NCBI RefSeq assembly: GCF_046719765.1
Contig: NZ_JABEBY010000017.1
Span: 1-64,000 of the forward strand
Source: Halonotius sp046719765
Lineage (GTDB): Archaea > Halobacteriota > Halobacteria > Halobacteriales > Haloferacaceae
Reading direction: 5' to 3'
Length of the DNA: 64,000 nt
Positions 60,930 through 64,000 of this stretch are shown here, one piece after another. A program made the translations under genes and the position numbers. Within the stretch, counting starts at the first letter, position 1, and every line of letters begins with the position of its first letter. The notes under the pieces were generated by a model. That model had not been told where the DNA came from and ran no database searches. It saw only the letters and a program-made list of their open reading frames with translations.

Positions 60930-62537
60930 ATGTCGGTCTCGTGGGCCCGAACCCGGACGGTCGGTCGCACCGAACTCCGCCGCCGCTGGCGGACGCTGCG
61001 GGACAATCCAAGCCAACTGATCGGCATCGTGTTGATGATGCTGTTTCTCCTCCCCGCGGTGGGTGTGCTCGTCGGCGGTGCGTACTTCGCTGGGGGCGCG
61101 CTCACCGGCGACGTGTCGACGCCGATCTATCTCGCCAGGCGGGTCGCTGTCGGGATCTGGGTTGCCGCCGCCGTCTTCGGTGGCATCCGCGGCTACACAT
61201 CGCTGCTCGATCCCGACAACCGCGATGGGCTGTTGACGACGATCTCACACGGCCAGCTGTTTGCAGGGGTGCTCGCCGCCGAGGCAACGGTGCTTGGGCT
61301 CCCGACAGTCCTCGTTCTCGCGCTGGCCGCCGTCGCCTTCGCTGTCGGCGTCGGCTCGGTGGCTGCCGCGCCGGTCGTCTTTGTGACGGCCACGCTGCTG
61401 GCGGCGACCGGCTTCCTGACCGGGATCGGCGTCGCCCTCCTCATCAAGAACGGTGGCGTTCGCTCGCGGCTGCTCTACCGCCTCCGGACGATGGCCTTCG
61501 TCGCTGGCTTTCTGGCATACTTCGCCGTGCTGTTCTCGAATTCGACGAGCGACGTGCTCGCGCCGCTGCTCGACGTTGTCGCGCCGACACCGATCGGCTG
61601 GGTTGGTGAGGCACCCCTCCTTGTTGCCGGTGTTGAGGCCTCGCTCGTCCGCGCTACCGCCGGCCTGATCGTCGTCGCCGTCGGTCTCGCCGTCAGCGCG
61701 CCCGTGTTGACACGGCTGGCGGGCTGGCTCTGGTACGCTGACGGGCTCGAAACGACCAAATCGACGGCGACGCCGACCGACGCGACCGGCGGTCGGTTCC
61801 TCAGTTGGCTCCCTCAGCCGATCGCCGGCGTCGTCGCTGTCGACTGGACACGGGCCCGCCGGTCGCCGATCTCGCTGTCGTATGTGATCTACCCGGCGTT
61901 CGTGTTGGTGACGCCGATCATGGAAACCGTCCAGACCGGTAGCGTCGCCGGCTCCTTTCCCATATTGGTGGCGTTCTGTGGCGCGTGGGTCACCGGCGCG
62001 CTGTTCACGCTCAACGTCGTCGGCAATGAAGGGGCTGTCCTACCGGCGACGGTGTTGAGCCCCAGCCCTGCTCGCGCACTTGTCGGCGGTCACATCGCCG
62101 CGGGCGCGCTTGTCGGCCTCCCCGCGACGGCTCTGGCGGTCGCCGTCCTCGGGGTTTTGGGCCCGCAGTCGCTCACGACGGTCGCCACACTGACCGTCGG
62201 GACGGTCGTCGCCGGGGGTTGTGCCGGCCCGATAGCGACCGGGATCGGCGCGGCGTTCCCGCGACACGAGGCCGTCAGCGTCTCCCGGAGCCGGAAGGCA
62301 ATTATTCCAAGTACGGTCGCCTTTGTGATCTACTCGCTGATCGTTTCCATCGTCGCCCTCCCACTGTTGCTCACGCATACCGGTTTCATCGCCCACTTCG
62401 TTGCCGACACTCTCGGTATCTCGGCAGTCGCTTTCGGCGGCGGTGGGATCGCCATCACGGCGGTGCTCGGCGTCGCTTTCGGGCTGTTTTCGTTCCTTTA
62501 TGCGCGCCGGACGGTCGAGGGGTATCGGATGGAGTAG
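60930..62537 (+). CDS. ABC transporter permease, ABC-2-like
   Basis: A 535-residue membrane protein with about 12 hydrophobic segments and a large soluble stretch in the middle (~280-310). It is the partner of the ATPase at 60111, with start directly after that stop. It is typical of haloarchaeal ABC-2 type permeases, with a basic N-terminus (RTRTVGRTELRRRWRTL) and duplicated halves of six helices. Export is likely, substrate unknown. Confidence 0.85.
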   Translation: MSVSWARTRTVGRTELRRRWRTLRDNPSQLIGIVLMMLFLLPAVGVLVGGAYFAGGALTGDVSTPIYLARRVAVGIWVAAAVFGGIRGYTSLLDPDNRDGLLTTISHGQLFAGVLAAEATVLGLPTVLVLALAAVAFAVGVGSVAAAPVVFVTATLLAATGFLTGIGVALLIKNGGVRSRLLYRLRTMAFVAGFLAYFAVLFSNSTSDVLAPLLDVVAPTPIGWVGEAPLLVAGVEASLVRATAGLIVVAVGLAVSAPVLTRLAGWLWYADGLETTKSTATPTDATGGRFLSWLPQPIAGVVAVDWTRARRSPISLSYVIYPAFVLVTPIMETVQTGSVAGSFPILVAFCGAWVTGALFTLNVVGNEGAVLPATVLSPSPARALVGGHIAAGALVGLPATALAVAVLGVLGPQSLTTVATLTVGTVVAGGCAGPIATGIGAAFPRHEAVSVSRSRKAIIPSTVAFVIYSLIVSIVALPLLLTHTGFIAHFVADTLGISAVAFGGGGIAITAVLGVAFGLFSFLYARRTVEGYRME

Positions 62538-62553
62538 AAACGGTCGGGGGTTC

Positions 62554-62958
62554 TCACCCGACGAGTTTGAAAAAGAGCCAGCGGAACCCGGCGATCAGCC
62601 CGCCGGTGAGCAGGAGCGTGATCGCCATGAAGATCGGGGCGAGTCCGCCGGGGAAGATCGCCATCGCCCGCAGGCCGAAGCCGATCAACGCGGCGACCAC
62701 CCATGCCCGAAGCCCGAGTGGGATCGCCGCCTTCGCTGACTCGCCCGCGCCCGCGGAGTAGGCACCGATGGCCACTGCGGCGACAAGCCAGCCGATTACG
62801 AACGGCGCGTAGACGCCGACTGCGTGGCCGATATCAATCGCACCACGGTCGAACATCGAGCCGTGCTGTACCATGCCAAATGTCAATACACTGAGGATCG
62901 CCAGCAGATCCCCGACAGCCAGCGGGAGGCCGGCCGTATCGACGCGGTCGTTGAGCAT
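62554..62958 (-). CDS. DUF3054 family membrane protein
   Basis: A 134-residue membrane protein with four transmembrane helices. It starts AGLPLAVGDLLAILSVLTFG and has YAPFVIGWLVAA and KAAIPLGLRAWVVAALIGFGLR, the pattern of DUF3054. Function is unknown. It is convergent with the ABC permease gene. Confidence 0.85.
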   Translation of the reverse strand: MLNDRVDTAGLPLAVGDLLAILSVLTFGMVQHGSMFDRGAIDIGHAVGVYAPFVIGWLVAAVAIGAYSAGAGESAKAAIPLGLRAWVVAALIGFGLRAMAIFPGGLAPIFMAITLLLTGGLIAGFRWLFFKLVG

Positions 62959-63009
62959 ACCCCATCCTTCGACTGGGGGGTAAAACCTTCAGCGATTCGC
63001 CCCAACGGC

Positions 63010-63621
63010 TCAGCGGTTCGTTCCGACCACGGTGTACTCGAAGCCCGCATCGAGTACGTCGACCGCAAATCCGGTGTCGGCGAGGAGGTCGGCGAGATCA
63101 GCCGGCGTGTAAAACGTCGATTTCATGCGGATTGCGTGTTCGGCGCGAACCAGTAGCCAGCCAAGCGGATGGCTCGGATCGAACTCCCGAATGATGAGGA
63201 CGCCACCGGGACGAATCACGCGATTGGCTTCGGCGACGACCGCCGCCTGCTGTGGCATGTGGTGGAACGCGTCGACGATGATCGCCGCGTCGACCGCGTC
63301 GTCGCCGACCGGCAGTCGCCCCGCGTCACCCTGCATCGCACCCAGCGGGCCGGGTGGATCGGTCGGCTTTCCCGGCCCGCTCGCTGTTCGGGTTCGCGCA
63401 CGCGCCAGCATGGGGCGGGACACGTCGACGACAGTTCGCTCGCCCGCGTCGACGGCGATGGTCGCCCGGCCTGTGCCGCCGCCGAGATCGAGCACGCGGT
63501 CGATGTCGCCGTCGGCCCGCGAGAGGGCTGCCGCCAGCGACCTTCGGTCGGCTGCTGGCATCACCCGGTCGTAGATACGGGCAAACCGGTCGAAAAAGCG
63601 AACATCGCCGATGCCGTGCAT
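63010..63621 (-). CDS. class I SAM-dependent methyltransferase
   Basis: A 203-residue methyltransferase with motif I VLDLGGGTGRATIAV (~45-60), motif II region TVVDVSRPMLARAR, then QGDAGRLPVGDDAVDAAII (motif IV) and RVIRPGGVLIIREFDPSHP (motif VI-like). It resembles UbiE/menaquinone-type methyltransferases with DRFARIYDRVMPAADRRSLAAAL at the start, but the substrate is not determined. The ATG at 63621 gives the conserved N-terminus. Confidence 0.87.
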   Translation of the reverse strand: MHGIGDVRFFDRFARIYDRVMPAADRRSLAAALSRADGDIDRVLDLGGGTGRATIAVDAGERTVVDVSRPMLARARTRTASGPGKPTDPPGPLGAMQGDAGRLPVGDDAVDAAIIVDAFHHMPQQAAVVAEANRVIRPGGVLIIREFDPSHPLGWLLVRAEHAIRMKSTFYTPADLADLLADTGFAVDVLDAGFEYTVVGTNR

Positions 63622-63682
63622 ACGTCGTTCTCGACGGCCGTCGGCAAAAGCACTCTTGTCGGTGCCGCCGTTATCCCGCTGT

Positions 63683-64000
63683 ATGGAGTTCGCGCTGCTG
63701 GGCTGGGCCGAAGCTGATCCCACCTTGCGGCTCGATTACCGCCGGTTCAGCTACGCCGGGAAGTTCGTTACCGGCGGGACTGGCGTGGCGGTGATCCGCG
63801 GCGACGCTGTAGGGAGCGCGACTGCGACCGGCGACAGCAGCACCGACGCCGAAAGCGACGACGCGGACTCGCTGGCGTCGCTGCCTGATGGCGTTGAGGC
63901 AAGTGATTTCGCCGACGATGTTCTTGCGGCGATCACGTTCAGCCCGGATCGAACCGACCCCTCGACGCTGAAAATTCGGTATCTGACGGTGCGGGACGAC
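63683..64000 (+). CDS. GNAT-like N-acetyltransferase, cut by the window end
   Basis: An open frame of 106 codons running off the window. It begins MEFALLGWAEADPTLRLDYR, then FSYAGKFVTGGTGVAVIRG, an acidic insertion (~45-72), and ITFSPDRTDPSTLKIRYLTV followed by RDD. The last segment resembles the strand before the acetyl-CoA-binding loop of GNAT enzymes, but the binding motif itself is outside the window. The call is therefore tentative. Confidence 0.5.
   Translation, partial: MEFALLGWAEADPTLRLDYRRFSYAGKFVTGGTGVAVIRGDAVGSATATGDSSTDAESDDADSLASLPDGVEASDFADDVLAAITFSPDRTDPSTLKIRYLTVRDD

Overview
The window is chromosomal DNA of a haloarchaeon (class Halobacteria, genus not resolved). The evidence is high GC, very acidic proteins, and archaeal gene families: 3-dehydroquinate synthase II, FAD synthase RibL, aPelota, Cbf5, EMC3/TMCO1-type DUF106, and a NuoEFG-less complex I. 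It also has leaderless TATA-type promoters and an intron-containing elongator tRNA-Met. No rRNA, CRISPR array, integrase or transposase was seen.

Layout. 0-5 kb: small membrane proteins, tRNA-Met with intron, conserved haloarchaeal hypotheticals, then ribL and a JAMM protease. 5-11 kb: a RecJ-like DHH nuclease, a secreted phospholipase-D-like protein and purK-purE. 10.8-12.4 kb: a DUF234 ATPase wedged between purE and a decayed copy of the purE 3' end. 12.5-14.6 kb: a membrane-anchored winged-helix regulator between two exported proteins, with shared operator-like sites. 14.8-25.3 kb: the complex I operon nuoA-B-CD-H-I-J1-J2-K-L-M-N. 25.4-31 kb: a TrkA-N/DHH protein, a CBS/ParB-like protein, and the conserved adk-DUF106-cmk-cbf5 block. 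31-31.9 kb: a winged-helix/PemK toxin-antitoxin pair and tRNA-Pro. 32-40 kb: a CARF-like regulator, DUF555, Ogg glycosylase, malQ, a short flavoprotein, a FilR1-type regulator, a PRC-barrel protein and a second TrkA-N/DHH protein. 39.9-40.8 kb: tRNA-Lys and VapBC. 41-50.6 kb: aroB', an antiporter with its regulatory subunit, aroD, gpmI, cobT, HtrA and a bifunctional nuclease. 50.7-51 kb: inverted copies of a structured repeat. 51-58.5 kb: TraB, M50 protease, purM, guaB-family gene, two toxin-antitoxin pairs and pelota. 58.5-64 kb: ornithine-cyclodeaminase family, ABC exporter, DUF3054, methyltransferase and a cut-off GNAT-like gene.

Most of the window is housekeeping: respiration, purine synthesis, the shikimate route, nucleotide kinases and RNA modification. 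Accessory genes sit mainly directly behind the 3' ends of conserved genes. At four loci (purE, the guaB-family gene, tRNA-Met, tRNA-Lys) the 3' end of the host gene is duplicated a little further downstream in the same orientation. At purE and guaB the interval holds an ATPase or a RelE/RHH toxin-antitoxin pair, and the distal copy is decaying. This looks like repeated site-specific capture of small cargo at gene 3' ends, with no recombinase left in place.

The second main signal is a dispersed 115-175 nt element present three times (10001-10121, 50733-50907, 50936-51049). Its closing helix has different sequences in the copies but keeps the same geometry, as expected for a selected RNA or DNA structure.
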